DNA of 64,000 bases from Lamellibrachia satsuma (taxonomy: Eukaryota > Annelida > Polychaeta > Sabellida > Siboglinidae): NCBI GenBank assembly GCA_033239005.1, contig BSQZ01000105.1:825001-889000 (forward strand), in the 5' to 3' direction. A model generated the notes under the pieces. That model made no database searches and was not told the origin of the DNA. It was given only the letters and a program-made list of their open reading frames with translations. The translations under genes and the position numbers were made by a program. Below are positions 11,701-23,100 of this stretch, one piece after another; position 1 is the first letter of the stretch; every line of letters starts with the position of its first letter.

Positions 11701-14700
11701 AGTTAGAACTCTGCTGGCTCCATGCAAGTGTTAGAACTCTGCTGGTTCAATGCAAGAGTTAGAACTCTGCTGGTTCAATGCAAGAGTTAGAACTCTGCTG
11801 GTTCAATGCAAAAGTTAGAACTCTGCTGGCTCCATGCAAGTGTTAGAACTCTGCTGGTTCAATGCAAGAGTTAGAACTCTGCTGGTTCAATGCAAGAGTT
11901 AGAACTCTGCTGGTTCCATGCAAGTATTAGAACTCTGCTGGCTCCATGCAAGTGTTAGAACTCTGCTGGTTCCATGCAAGTGTTACAACTCTGCTGGTTC
12001 AATGCAAGTGTTAGAACTGTGCTGGTTCAATGCAAGAGTTAGAACTGTGCTGGTTCCATGCAAGTGTTAGAACTCAGACTAGAACTCTGCTGGCTCCATG
12101 CAATTGTTAGAACTCTGCTGGTTCAATGCAATTGTTAGAACTCTGCTGGTTCCATGCAATTGTTAGAACTCTGCTGGTTCAATGCAATTGTTAGAACTCT
12201 GCTGGTCCAATGCAATTGTTAGAACTCTGCTGGTTCAATGCAATTGTTAGAACTCTGCTGGTTCCATGCAATTGTTAGAACTCTGCTGGTTCAATGTAAC
12301 TGTTAGAACTCTGCTGGTTCAATGCAAGAGCTAAAAGTAATATATATATTGACATATTCAACACAGTACCAATATTCCTAAGTTGATTATGACGAATTGT
12401 ATTAAATAACATGTTGAATTATTACTTTAAGAGTTAAACTATACTTTAACTACACCCACAGTGTATTTCTTACATGGTATGATCTGTGTTTAAAACAACA
12501 AAACAAAAGTTCTGGCCATGTATCAATAAAAATAAATAAATCACGTAACAATTTTAAGAATTTCTTTGGGGCAGTGAAAAAATTATCTCAGCTCAGATCA
12601 TGAAAAGTAACAATCTATCCTAATTGTTTGATACATGCCCTCAGTGTGATCTTCCATCCTACGCTTGAGCTCTCCTTTCTTGATGTCCCACAGGATCATC
12701 ACACTATCCCAGGAGCCAGTCAGAGCCAATCCCCCAAATATACACAGGCACTGTAACAGGCAATTGCATAATGATATTTATACAATACAACAACACAACA
12801 CCAGATAGATTGAAAATGGCCAGAATTTCTTTGACATTTATCGACAACCAGATGCCCTGGTTTAAGACATTGCCTCATTTGCCAAGACAGCACTTTCTAA
12901 AAGGCCCATATTATGGGTATAAACAATTACAGATTGAAATGTATAAAACATAGTACTTCTTACAAAGAGGTCTACATTCATCTATATAGAGAGGTGGGGG
13001 AATTCCGCCAACCTAATTGCCAATAGTGTTTCACAATGAAACTCCTACATTAAAATACAAAGCAAAAATTTGAAATAAACAGCCACCAGGTTATTTAAGA
13101 AATAATATATAAAGTCAAGTCCTTCCAACTAGAAGGAAGGTGGGGAAGGTGATGAATCTTACTTTCAAATCTAGCAAGGTTTAGCAAGACTGCCACCTAC
13201 AGCAACAAGATCCACGCAGAAAGTGGACAAAGAAGACGTTGGCTTGTCAAGTCCAGCAACTGGTCATTGCCCTTCATTGTCATACATTGAATGTTGTCTT
13301 TAAAACATATACACAGTCAGCAAAAAATGTGTTCCATTTGTAGTTTTACTTTGTAACAGTACACCTGCTAGCTCCACCACATTTGTAGTCTTACTTTGTA
13401 ACAGTACGCCTGCTAGCTCCAAAACATTTGTAGTCTTACTTTGTAACAGTACACCTGCTAGCTCCACCACATTTGTAGTCTTACTTTGTAACAGTACGCC
13501 TGCTAGCTCCACCACATTTGTAGTCTTACTTTGCTACAGTACGCCTGCTAGCTCCACAACATTTGTAGTCTTACTTTGTAACAGTACACCTGCTAGCTCC
13601 ACAACATTTGTAGTCTTACTTTGTAACAGTACGCCTGCTAGCTCCACAACATTTGTAGTCTTACTTTGTAAAAGTACGCCTGCTAGCTCCACCACATTTG
13701 TAGTCTTACTTTGTAAGACTACAAATGTTTGTAACTTTCAAGGTATCAAAGCATCAAAGCAAATTATTCTATATTGTTTGTATGTATAACTAATTTTCAT
13801 TTGGAAATAAAAAAATTAATTGATAGATTTATTGATTGACTGATTGATCGGTTGCACATACACTGAAGATACCTCTATCTCATCTGTGTGGCCTTCCATT
13901 GCATGCAACATAATGCCTTCTCTGATGCTCCACACCTTCACTATCCTAAAAAACAGTGACATTAAATAAATTCAATAATCAATTTCATGCATAACCAAAC
14001 CATACAAATGTATACATAGGTGCACAGAAGTTGACCCTACATGGTTCTAAAAGACATGCATGCCTTAAATTAATCATGTGACTAAGCAAAGCTACTGTGG
14101 ACATACATATTTCCTCAATTCCCTCTTTGTCAAAACTGCAATTTGATGTCACTATTAAAGGCAGCATATATAACTTTTCTTTTTGACTTAAAAAAATTAA
14201 GTTAATCCACATTCAATGTTTCTACAACCATCAGTTGCCTTCTTCAGGTATTGAATTATGTGACTTCATACATCTTCTGCTTGCCAATAACTTTAACAGT
14301 TGTGCCAACAAGAAAAGTTATATTCATTTACAGAATGTCCTAACATGATGAACATTATCACCAGTATAGAGCAGCTTATGTTCTGACCTCAATCTGTAGC
14401 ATAGATTTTAAAAACAAGATTCGCTATGATGTCTTTATTGCATGCGGCACATAATTTTCTGCAAGCACATCTGAGGCACTACTGTTTTATACAACTCTAA
14501 TTTGATGACACAAAAAAAGAGCAGAACTTCCATACAATCTCTGCGAAAATGGCAAAGTAACCCAACAAAATTTTTGATATAATAAAACCCAACTACCGTG
14601 TTCGACCTATTAAGCGTACATGTCCGAATTAGTGTACACTCTCTTTTTCAATCCGCAGGGTCCATAACTATTGTAATTTGACTAGTGTTGAACAAATGAA

Positions 14701-17544
14701 AAGTGTCACCACCTGGTGTTAAACAGTTGGCAGCACTTTTCAGTTGTTCTACATTAGTCACCAAATAACACCATTAGTGTTAAATAGTAATCTTATTGTC
14801 TAGAGAAACAAATATTGGTGTATGCTTATAAGTTTTTGTTCAATCATACCATACGTTTATTAGGTCAAATATGGTACCTTCCTTCTCTGCATGACAAGAA
14901 ACTCTGAAGATGTGTCATATAAAGACTCACTTATCTATACCAGTGCTGACAATCCTCTCTGAATCAACCTGCAGTTTCTCAACACCTCCCACGTGTTCCC
15001 GAAACTGCTTGATCAGTCGACCAGTCTTCGCATTGAACAGTCGGATGAGACCATCTGCACATCCTGTCACTATGCTGTTTTCCTGAAACCAGACGCTGAC
15101 ATGATTATAACTTGTTATATTATTACAGATGCATCTTTTAGTGAATTTTTTGCAATAAGAACATTTCAGTTTCAGATAAAAACACATATATATACAAATA
15201 TACATTAAAAATATAATTAAGTCAAACATATAAGCTAAAAAATAGTTAAACAATCAACTAGTTAAACAATAAATATGATATGAATATGAATACATAAAAA
15301 AATTCTAATAAGTTAAAATAATAAAAAAATATATATATATAAGTATATACTGACATAATTAATATCGAGTTTGATTATGCATTAGAAATTGAGATGAAAG
15401 TACATGAAATCCATCAATCCACCCAACCTGAATAATTATTAAAAACTATATCAATCTGATTACCAAACAACATTAACTGATTTTCATCTTAATGCATGCT
15501 TTGTGTTATTTAAGACACAGTCACCCTGACATATACTGAATCATGTTGTAAACTAATTTTAAATAATGCACAAATTAATATAAAATGTTAAGGTATCAAT
15601 TGATGTTAGCTAGTCTTACTACAAAGTGGTTACATTGTCTTTACAACTATTCAGTTATCCATCATATTTGATAACTAACACAAGTGACCACCCCTCGGAA
15701 ACGTCCACCCCTTGAAAATGGCCACTGTATCATAGTCTGTTTTTCCACATCTGTATATCTGATCAACCTATGTAATTCGGCCACCCCTTTAACCAGACCA
15801 CTTTATCTCACTTAGGTGGCCGCATTAGAGAGGTTCTACTGTCATACAGACAACAATGACAATAAGGTAAACAGATGGTGACAACGACTCTTACATGAAG
15901 CTTGATAACTGTGATAACATCCAAGTGGTCATCTAATGTCCGTTGGCAGTATGACGTGTCCACCTCCCAGATCTTCATGGTCTGGTCCACACTGCCACTG
16001 ACCAAAATCTTTCCTGCAATGACATCTTAAACCTGTAAATGCATTTATTATCAAGTGTTATTCGTGGCGAACTGAAATATAACATTACAATGCGACAATC
16101 TGCAAAAAGTTCTGACATTTCAAACGTACAAACCTTCGAGGCTAAACACAGTTACTTCTTGGGAAACAAAATCATGGAAATTGGCTACACTGTCAATTTT
16201 TAGGCACTACATTAATCTGACAGGCCACCCAAAGTTACTGTAACCTGTCCCATAAGGAGTATACACTTGTGGCGCCACCTAGTGGCTACAATATGTTTAA
16301 AATGTTAAACCCAAGACCGGCTGGTTGTGGGACTGCGAGCCATGTTACCATTGCAGTCAATTGCTGTTACCCTCCTTCTGTGGCCTCTCAGGGTCGGCAG
16401 GACGGTGTAACGACCGAGCTTCCAGTTATCCATAAGGTGATGTGCACGCATAAAGACATTCTTCCACTTGCACACGGGAGGCAACTTTAACCTTCCATCT
16501 TCTGCAGACAGATCAACATTATCAGAGACTCTGTTCCTTTCATTGGCCCTCTAGTCTTTATGATTTCCCCCATCCTGTGGTATCAGAATTTCCACTATCT
16601 TGATAACAGCACAATGACAAAAGAAATTAAATTCAAATTGCATATCTAAGTTTTAAAAAGCAGTTGCTATTGCAATTGTAAAAACGAAGAATTTTTAATT
16701 TACTTAAAACAAAAACCTGGTATTGATAAAGTAGAACAGTCTTAGTAGGTACAAGATTTTATTATTTTGTGCCTATTGTAAAAACTACCTTTAAATTTGA
16801 TGTTTGTCACATTAAGTAATTTTTTCACTACAAAAAGATGTCTTACTAGCATTTAGTTTTATTGTGTATTAATTTTATTAAATATTTTTTATTATGGAGC
16901 TAATTATCATGGAGAAGCGGTGGCACAATTAAGTGTTTTGAGCTGTTTAAGGATATTGTACTCTATGAGAATTACCATATTCGATCTATTAAGCATCCAT
17001 GCCCTAATTAGCATACATCCCTTTTTTTAATCAGCAGGATCCATAATTATTATAATTTCTGTAGAACCACTGAATAGTGTTGGCACCACTATTCAGTGGT
17101 TCTACAATAGTCACCAAATGACACCACTAGCATTAAACAGTTAACTTATTGTCTAGAGAAAAAAATGTTGGTGTACGCTTACAAGAACAGATTCCTTGAC
17201 ATTTTTTCATGGCCCAATTTTTCTCATGCATACTGTACTCTTAATGGGTCAAATACGGTAAACATATTATCATTACTTACCAGTAAAAGTGAAGAATGGT
17301 GATGTTCCAGACATATTGGCACGGCTACACTTGATGTGTGGCTTCTCTAACAAATTAGTCTTCAATCCGAAGTCAAGCCAGCCTCGCACCATGCAATGAT
17401 TTAACCTACGAGTGTACAGAGAATGACCATTCAGAGCACTCCACCTGGAAGACTAAAAGGTCAGTCAAAAAATGATAATCTATTTCTAGGGCTGCCAAGT
17501 GCACCACAGCAATCATTTTGATGCCGAGCTGGAGACCATGCAAG

Positions 17545-17580
<36 letters not shown>

Positions 17581-18412
17581 AGGTGGGAGTATTTTCCTAT
17601 CTGAAATGTTAGATGTTTTTGTGGTAGGTTTAATTTTAGGAGGATTTCTTAAAGGCATGTTAATAGATTAGATAGTTAGAGAAAAACTGAAAACAAATCT
17701 ACATTAACATGAGACAAAAACCTGGGTATTTTGGAGGTATGCTGGGTCTATTAGAGTATGAAGAAATGTCAGTTTTTCAGATACAAAGACAGAAAAAACG
17801 TATAATAATCTTAATATTAATAGCAGTAATTATGGTAGTAACCATAGTACTATAAATGTGTTTATGTTGGCAAGGAAATGTTCAAGTAAAAAGAGTTCCA
17901 GAACCTACTCAACCAGGTATCTGTGGAATAGGTTTTCACTGTTCTGTGGTAAACAACTTCCTCACAAAATATAGGCCGTGGCAGTAATTATTTGTTCATT
18001 TGTACTTACAAAATAATGTTTGTTTACAAATCAGTAAAAACGGTGTAATATTAAACTATGTGACAGTACCGTACGTGAAAAACCTAAGAAAACAGAGTTT
18101 AAAAATAATTTTTATTAAACAAATGCAACAAGTACTTTAAATGGATGTCTATTACAGGCCAACTATTCAAACTAACAGATCTGACTGTATAAATAATAAA
18201 AATAAAACATATTTCACTCCAAAGTTCATCAATAGTACTTCTTTAAGTTCGTTGGTTGAACTATAAATGCCACACATTTACCAGAAATGATCCTGATTGG
18301 ATCTTTCTCGCCATGTTCTTGAACATTTTGAGGCAACGCCAAGGGCTTCAGGTGTCAGAAGAACAAATATTTCTTTTGTCAGCTCCTCTGGTAGATCTTG
18401 AACAAAATCCAT
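8754..18412 (-). CDS. F-box/WD40 repeat protein (SCF substrate adaptor-like)
   Basis: Nine exons join in phase to 356 codons: 18412-18282, 17444-17281, 16013-15895, 15082-14931, 13945-13873, 12750-12639, 10660-10536, 10239-10164, 9019-8904. The start ATG has context AAAACATGG. An F-box lies at residues about 5-43 (LPEELTKEIFVLLTPEALG...SRTW). Seven WD40 blades follow from about residue 98 to 356, each with a VSGSxD/xxKVW-type core, enough to close a propeller. By family knowledge, such proteins hold substrates for an SKP1-CUL1 ubiquitin ligase. The exon 12750-12639 appears to use a GC donor (G|GCATGT); a GT donor breaks the frame. The 3' end is unsure: a candidate last exon at 8834-8754 (acceptor GTTGTTAG, 26 codons then TAA) fits the phase, but reading past the 8904 donor meets TAA at 8877. 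I cannot name the FBXW subfamily. Confidence 0.85.
10702..12329. repeat. 28-bp minisatellite, about 58 copies, in an F-box/WD40 gene intron
   Basis: The unit is AACTCTGCTGGTTCAATGCA plus AGNGNTAG. Variants at the second half (AGAGTTAG, AGTGTTAG, AGTGGTAG, AGTATTAG, AAAGTTAG, ATTGTTAG) and TTCAATG versus TCCATG recur in blocks, giving a higher-order pattern of about four to six units. The ATTG variant is confined to the last 250 bp. The array lies inside the putative GC-AG intron and begins about 40 bp from the acceptor of the next exon. Confidence 0.97.
13335..13708. repeat. 45-bp minisatellite, about 8 copies
   Basis: Units run ACATTTGTAGTCTTACTTTG then TAACAGTACGCCTGCTAGCT and CCACC, with a period of 45 bp. 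The period is a multiple of three, so an open 15-residue repeat appears on the minus strand; it is intronic and not a supported protein. Confidence 0.95.
13694..13728. repeat. Perfect 15-bp hairpin ending the 45-bp array
   Basis: ACATTTGTAGTCTTA (13694-13708), loop CTTTG, then its exact reverse complement (13714-13728). The array therefore ends in an inverted piece of its own unit. Confidence 0.95.
14594..14876 (+). mobile_element. MITE family M1 copy (TA-flanked)
   Basis: The terminal inverted repeats are TACCGTGTTCGACC and GGTCAAATATGGTA, with TA at both ends as expected for a Tc1/mariner-type target site. The interior has the family words TTAAGCGTACATG and CACCATTAGTGTTAAA and an internal complementary pair near GTGTTAAACAGTTGGCA. 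Intronic. Confidence 0.85.
15681..15842. mobile_element. pogo/Tigger-like MITE remnant
   Basis: The right end GTGGCCGCATTAGAGAGGTT followed by CTACTGTCA is of the AGGTTCTACTG type found at ends of Tigger-like elements. The left end is degraded (GTGACCACCCC). Confidence 0.55.
16973..17260 (+). mobile_element. MITE family M1 copy
   Basis: It starts TACCATATTCGATC and ends GGTCAAATACGGTA, with the family interior between. It ends only about 20 bp from the splice donor of the exon ending at 17281. Confidence 0.85.
17549..17578. repeat. CA microsatellite
   Basis: Fifteen uninterrupted CA units in the intron between the F-box exon and the following exon. Confidence 0.95.
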
Positions 18413-18454
18413 GTTTTATGCCTTCTTTGCCAGTTTTACTGCAATGACAACAAT

Positions 18455-18775
18455 GGTAGGTAGGTAGGTAAAGTCATTCCCCAGGCATTACGCCTTTGGA
18501 AGCCATGAAGGCTTATATGGCCAGTGCTTAAACCTGGTTTCTGTAGTGCGAAGCAACTTAGAGTGCAGTTATACTGACTCTCCTCGACGGGACACTAGTC
18601 CATCGCAGGTACCTTCCAAACAGTGTTTGTACTCATTTGCAGCTGAGTAGACTGAGGCAAAGTAGGGTAAACGAAATTGCCTAAGTTTCAAAAACGAACC
18701 ATGCCCAGCGTAGGTCTTGAACTCACAACCCTTGAATTTAGAGACCAACACCTTAACCACGAGGCCACGGCTGAT
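18455..18775 (-). mobile_element. tRNA-derived SINE
   Basis: On the minus strand the head reads TGGCCTCGTGGTTAAGG (A-box-like), about 35 bp later GTGAGTTCAAGACC (B-box-like), then a unique body and a terminal (CCTA)n tail at 18455-18472. This is the layout of an RNA polymerase III tRNA-derived SINE. It sits immediately upstream of the F-box/WD40 start codon. Confidence 0.75.
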
Positions 18776-18789
18776 GTATTATTATTATA

Positions 18790-18792
<3 letters not shown>

Positions 18793-18834
<42 letters not shown>
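18793..18834. repeat. AT microsatellite
   Basis: Uninterrupted (AT)n. Confidence 0.95.
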
Positions 18835-18836
<2 letters not shown>

Positions 18837-18878
18837 CAATTTCGTTTTTTATTTTACTCAGGTGTCTCCACTATACGA

Positions 18879-18974
18879 GCTTCATCATAATTATATCAAT
18901 GTTGTCCAATAATAGGAAGTATGCCATGCCATACTTCCTATTATTGGACAACATTGATAAAATTATGTTGAAGC
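18879..18974. repeat. Long foldback, 45-bp arms with 6-bp loop
   Basis: The left arm is 18879-18923 and the right arm 18930-18974. The inner 30 bp (18894-18923 and 18930-18959) are perfectly complementary, and the outer 15 bp carry two mismatches. AT microsatellites lie on both sides. Confidence 0.93.
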
Positions 18975-19171
<197 letters not shown>

Positions 19172-19187
19172 TAATGATTTATAATAC

Positions 19188-19190
<3 letters not shown>

Positions 19191-19266
<76 letters not shown>
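19191..19266. repeat. AT microsatellite
   Basis: About 38 AT units. Confidence 0.97.
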
Positions 19267-19267
<1 letters not shown>

Positions 19268-19997
19268 CATTAATTATGGATAATAAACTAATAATATATG
19301 AACTATATCCATATATATTGCTATAGATCATTTGGTTTTGACTTTGTATCACGTTGCAACATTTTTGTACACAATTATACACCAAACAGGTTACAATATG
19401 TTGAACATAAAACCAAAATAAATACATCTAAATTAATGTTTTATGACTTCTGCAGCTTAAAAAATTAATGACATTTCAGCGTACATGGCAACGCCAACTG
19501 CACCCCACACATACCTCACGCATGGTTAAATACTTGGCATTTCTGTGTCAACAACACTGTCATACAACAATACATTGTATAATTATTAGATGATGTACGC
19601 CTTTGTTTAAGATATTTGCTAACTCAGAAGTATAAGTTTCACATAATTCGCGCTAGCAGCCGAAAATACATTTCTACAGAAGAATCATTCCTGCGTATAG
19701 CCTCCATCACCCGAGTCTTCCAGTGAAATGATACACAAGTATTTTCTAAATTTAGAACTGCTCACCTTTGGGATAACAAACAATTTCATACTGAAATATA
19801 TGATATGTGGTAAGATTGTTTTCGATTGATCATCATCTATAGCATTAGTACATTGTTAATTAACTGTAACCATCCGTCGAGCCCTAAATGTATGAAAAGG
19901 AAACTATTTTCCATTACAGATGCAAAACATCCGGGTCATGTGTTGATGTTCATTCATTATAGTCTGTTGACTTATTTATTGCTCACTTGCATAAAGG
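19267..19997. other. Spacer upstream of B3GALNT2
   Basis: This is the remainder of the 1.6-kb divergent spacer between the F-box/WD40 and B3GALNT2 start codons. It should contain the B3GALNT2 5' region. I see no TATA box or CpG island that I would call. Confidence 0.3.
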
Positions 19998-20136
19998 ATG
20001 TATAGGACTGCTGTATTTTATTGCATATTTCCCGTTATTGTGGGATTAATAATTATGCAATATCGGGATGAATTAATCTCCATTGTTAAATCCAAAGTCA
20101 TCGGTGGTATATTTCCCTTATTATCGTTCAAAATAG
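19998..20136 (+). CDS. B3GALNT2: B3GALNT2 exon 1 (signal anchor)
   Basis: ATG followed by 46 codons and a phase-1 donor (AAAATAG|GTTATC) that fits the phase-1 start of exon 2. It encodes a six-residue head, a hydrophobic helix and a short stem. The choice rests on phase, topology and total length, not on sequence identity. Confidence 0.65.
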
Positions 20137-23100
20137 GTTATCTTTAATGTACTCTGACTGTCTGTACTGTGTCACTGGCTGTAATCAATACATCAGTCTA
20201 ATGTGGTAATTTTTTTACTTAATGGGCCCTTGTTATTGCAGCTTGATATGTCATTGTTACATCATTTTACCTATATAAAAATATTCATTCCACGGGTTTT
20301 CCATCACATCATTTGAAATTGAAATACCGATTACTGGTACACAAAGTGACAGTCGGAAGACAGCTCATAGACAAAGCTTTGTCAAAGACAAAGGACATAT
20401 ATCATTATAAAAGTTGGTTTTACTCTTAGCAGTCCAAATAGCTCTGTCAATTGCACCAGCCTCCATATACCATCATTGTTCCATTACGCGCTCATGTTCT
20501 ACTTCTTATAGACTCGGTGTGTGTGCATACGTGCTAAAGTGCAGTAAGAGAAAGTAATAAAATATTTGGAAGAACGAGAAAAGATGATAGCGTGCGTGTA
20601 GAACTGCAATTTGAGGAGAGGAAAAGTTGATAGCGTGAAAAATGCAATATCACTTAATGTTGCAAGCTGGAGATCTTCTGTCTGAAAATCTCCAAACTTG
20701 GTGCTGTAGCTGCGTTGGGTGGCAGGTTATTCTAATTGGTTATTGTACGGAGTAAAAAGTTATACTGGATGAATTGCTTAGTGATTACAGGGAGTTGAAA
20801 AGCTTCAGAATGCGTGTGTCGGGAGGGACTCACCAGGGGTATAAGTTGAGGGAAGAGGTCCAGGGCAATTATACCATGTAATGTCTTATAAAACATGACA
20901 AGGCGGATGTCGGTTCTCCTTTGTTGGAGGCTGCGCCAGTGCAAGTGTTTGATCATGGTGGTGACACTTGCTTCACGGTTGTAGTTGTTACAAGCATACC
21001 GTGCTGCCCGTCTTTGGACCATCTCTATTTTGTTTTTGTATGTTTGTGTGTAGGGGTCCCATATGGCAGCAGCATATTCTAACTGGGGTCTAACTAAAGT
21101 GAAATAAGCACTGGTTTTTAGCTTTTCCTGGCCAATTCTGAGATTTCTTCATAGGAAACCTAAGGATGCTTTCTTTGTGACATCATTTATGTGGTTATTC
21201 CAGGACAGTGTTTTATTTATGACCACACCAAGATATTTTGCATTGTCCTCCTTTACGAGTATGTGGCCATGAAGAGTGTATTGTTTGTATTTCGGGTTAC
21301 GGATCTGGTTATGTGGAGTACACTACATTTCTGGGGATGGAACTCCATTTGCCATGTTTCTTCCCACTTTTCTTGAAAATTGGTTAACAAATCTTTTTGA
21401 CCAGTTTTCAACAATGTTTGTCAATTTTCCGTTGGGAGTGCCAGCCTAAATTTTAATATAAGAAAGAATGCATTCCCTCTTAGAGGAGTATAACCTCTCC
21501 AACTCGCATGCAACTCACATAGATACGTTCTGGTAAAACCAGGCCTTATTATACAACTATGAAGCACTGCTATAATAACTGAAACTTGGAACTACTTATT
21601 AGAATCTGAAGCGAAGAAGATCTGATAACTGAGGAACCCAACAGGATCCTGTGATTAAAACCATGCTAAGGTTAACCTAAGGTTAACTTAGCTGAGACAA
21701 CAGGTCATCAGATTGTGTAAGACATCCTGGCCAGTTGCAAATATTCATTTAATTAATGTTGCAGTGCCCCAGTACAAACTGGTGGTCGGTGTGTTGTCTG
21801 CAAGGGACCATTTTGAGCAGAGACAAGCCATCAGAGACACCTGGTGGGGCCACATCCAACAAAACAAGACTTTATCTGAAAGGTCAGTTTAAGTTCTGTA
21901 CAACAGGTTGGTTTCTTTCTTATCTATTAGGGGTACCTATAGTATTTAATAGACTGAAAGGTATTCTAATTTTCAACAACCTTTACACTTAATTATTAAA
22001 TGGCCAGTACAAATACACTGGACACTTCTTATCTTGCACATTCTACTGCCAGGTCTGTTAAAAATGACCAAACATTCAGGGGTTCATTTACGACCCAACG
22101 ATGGGGTCATGACACTTATTTTTTTATTCACCCCACAATTACTCTTTCTACAAACAAATTACCCTTTGTAGTTATTACATACAATTGTTTGCAACACTAT
22201 ACGAGCCATTATGTACAACATCATGCAACTTTTCTACGATTGTCCAAAATTACATAAGCCATTGTTAGATGCTACTATGACTCCCAGTATTACGTCACAA
22301 TTTCAAGAGTTGGATTCAAAGAAGCCATCAAGATATTGACTGGCAGCGCCAAGGCATCTAGATGAATATTTCTGTGATAATGTTTATGAATTACCAAGTT
22401 ATCTCGTCAGGAGCATGGGTATTTTTGCTAGTAATAACTGCACTGTGACTCGTGGTATAATAAAATATTTGCAAGTGTACAGTACTTTTATCACTAATAA
22501 ATCTTCTTTCAGTATAGATGTCAAGTTCATAATTGGTGACTCAGCCTGTGGTCTGCATGTTAGAGACCGACTGGATCAGTTTTCCTGTCAGCGGTGGTAT
22601 GCGTCAGCAGCAGGTTAGTCACTTTGTTATTATAATTAAAATTAATTGTATATAGCATTATTTATTTGTAAATTGATCAGGTGGAGGTTTTCCTGTGCTT
22701 AATGATTTTGGGTATTATAACACATAGAGAGAGATATACACAACTTGTTGCAAGAAACATTTTGCCATGCATGGATGTTGCAACACATTGAGAGAGATAT
22801 ATACACAACTTGTTGCAAGAAACATTTTGAGAGTGAATGTTGCGTTGCTACAGACCAAAGGGAAAACATTCCTCTTATGGAGGAAGTGAGAGATTCCAGT
22901 AAGGAGCAGGAACAGTTCCCACACAACTATGGTGTGCATTCCCTGTCATTTGAGGTATTTATAATTTTGTGCAATACTTTATCAGATATTTGTCATATTC
23001 TACAATTACTTTAGACATCACTTGTCATTTTATTAATTCAATTTCATGAATTAAATTTCATGGATTCAGTTTCATAAATTCAGTTTCACAAATTCAATTC

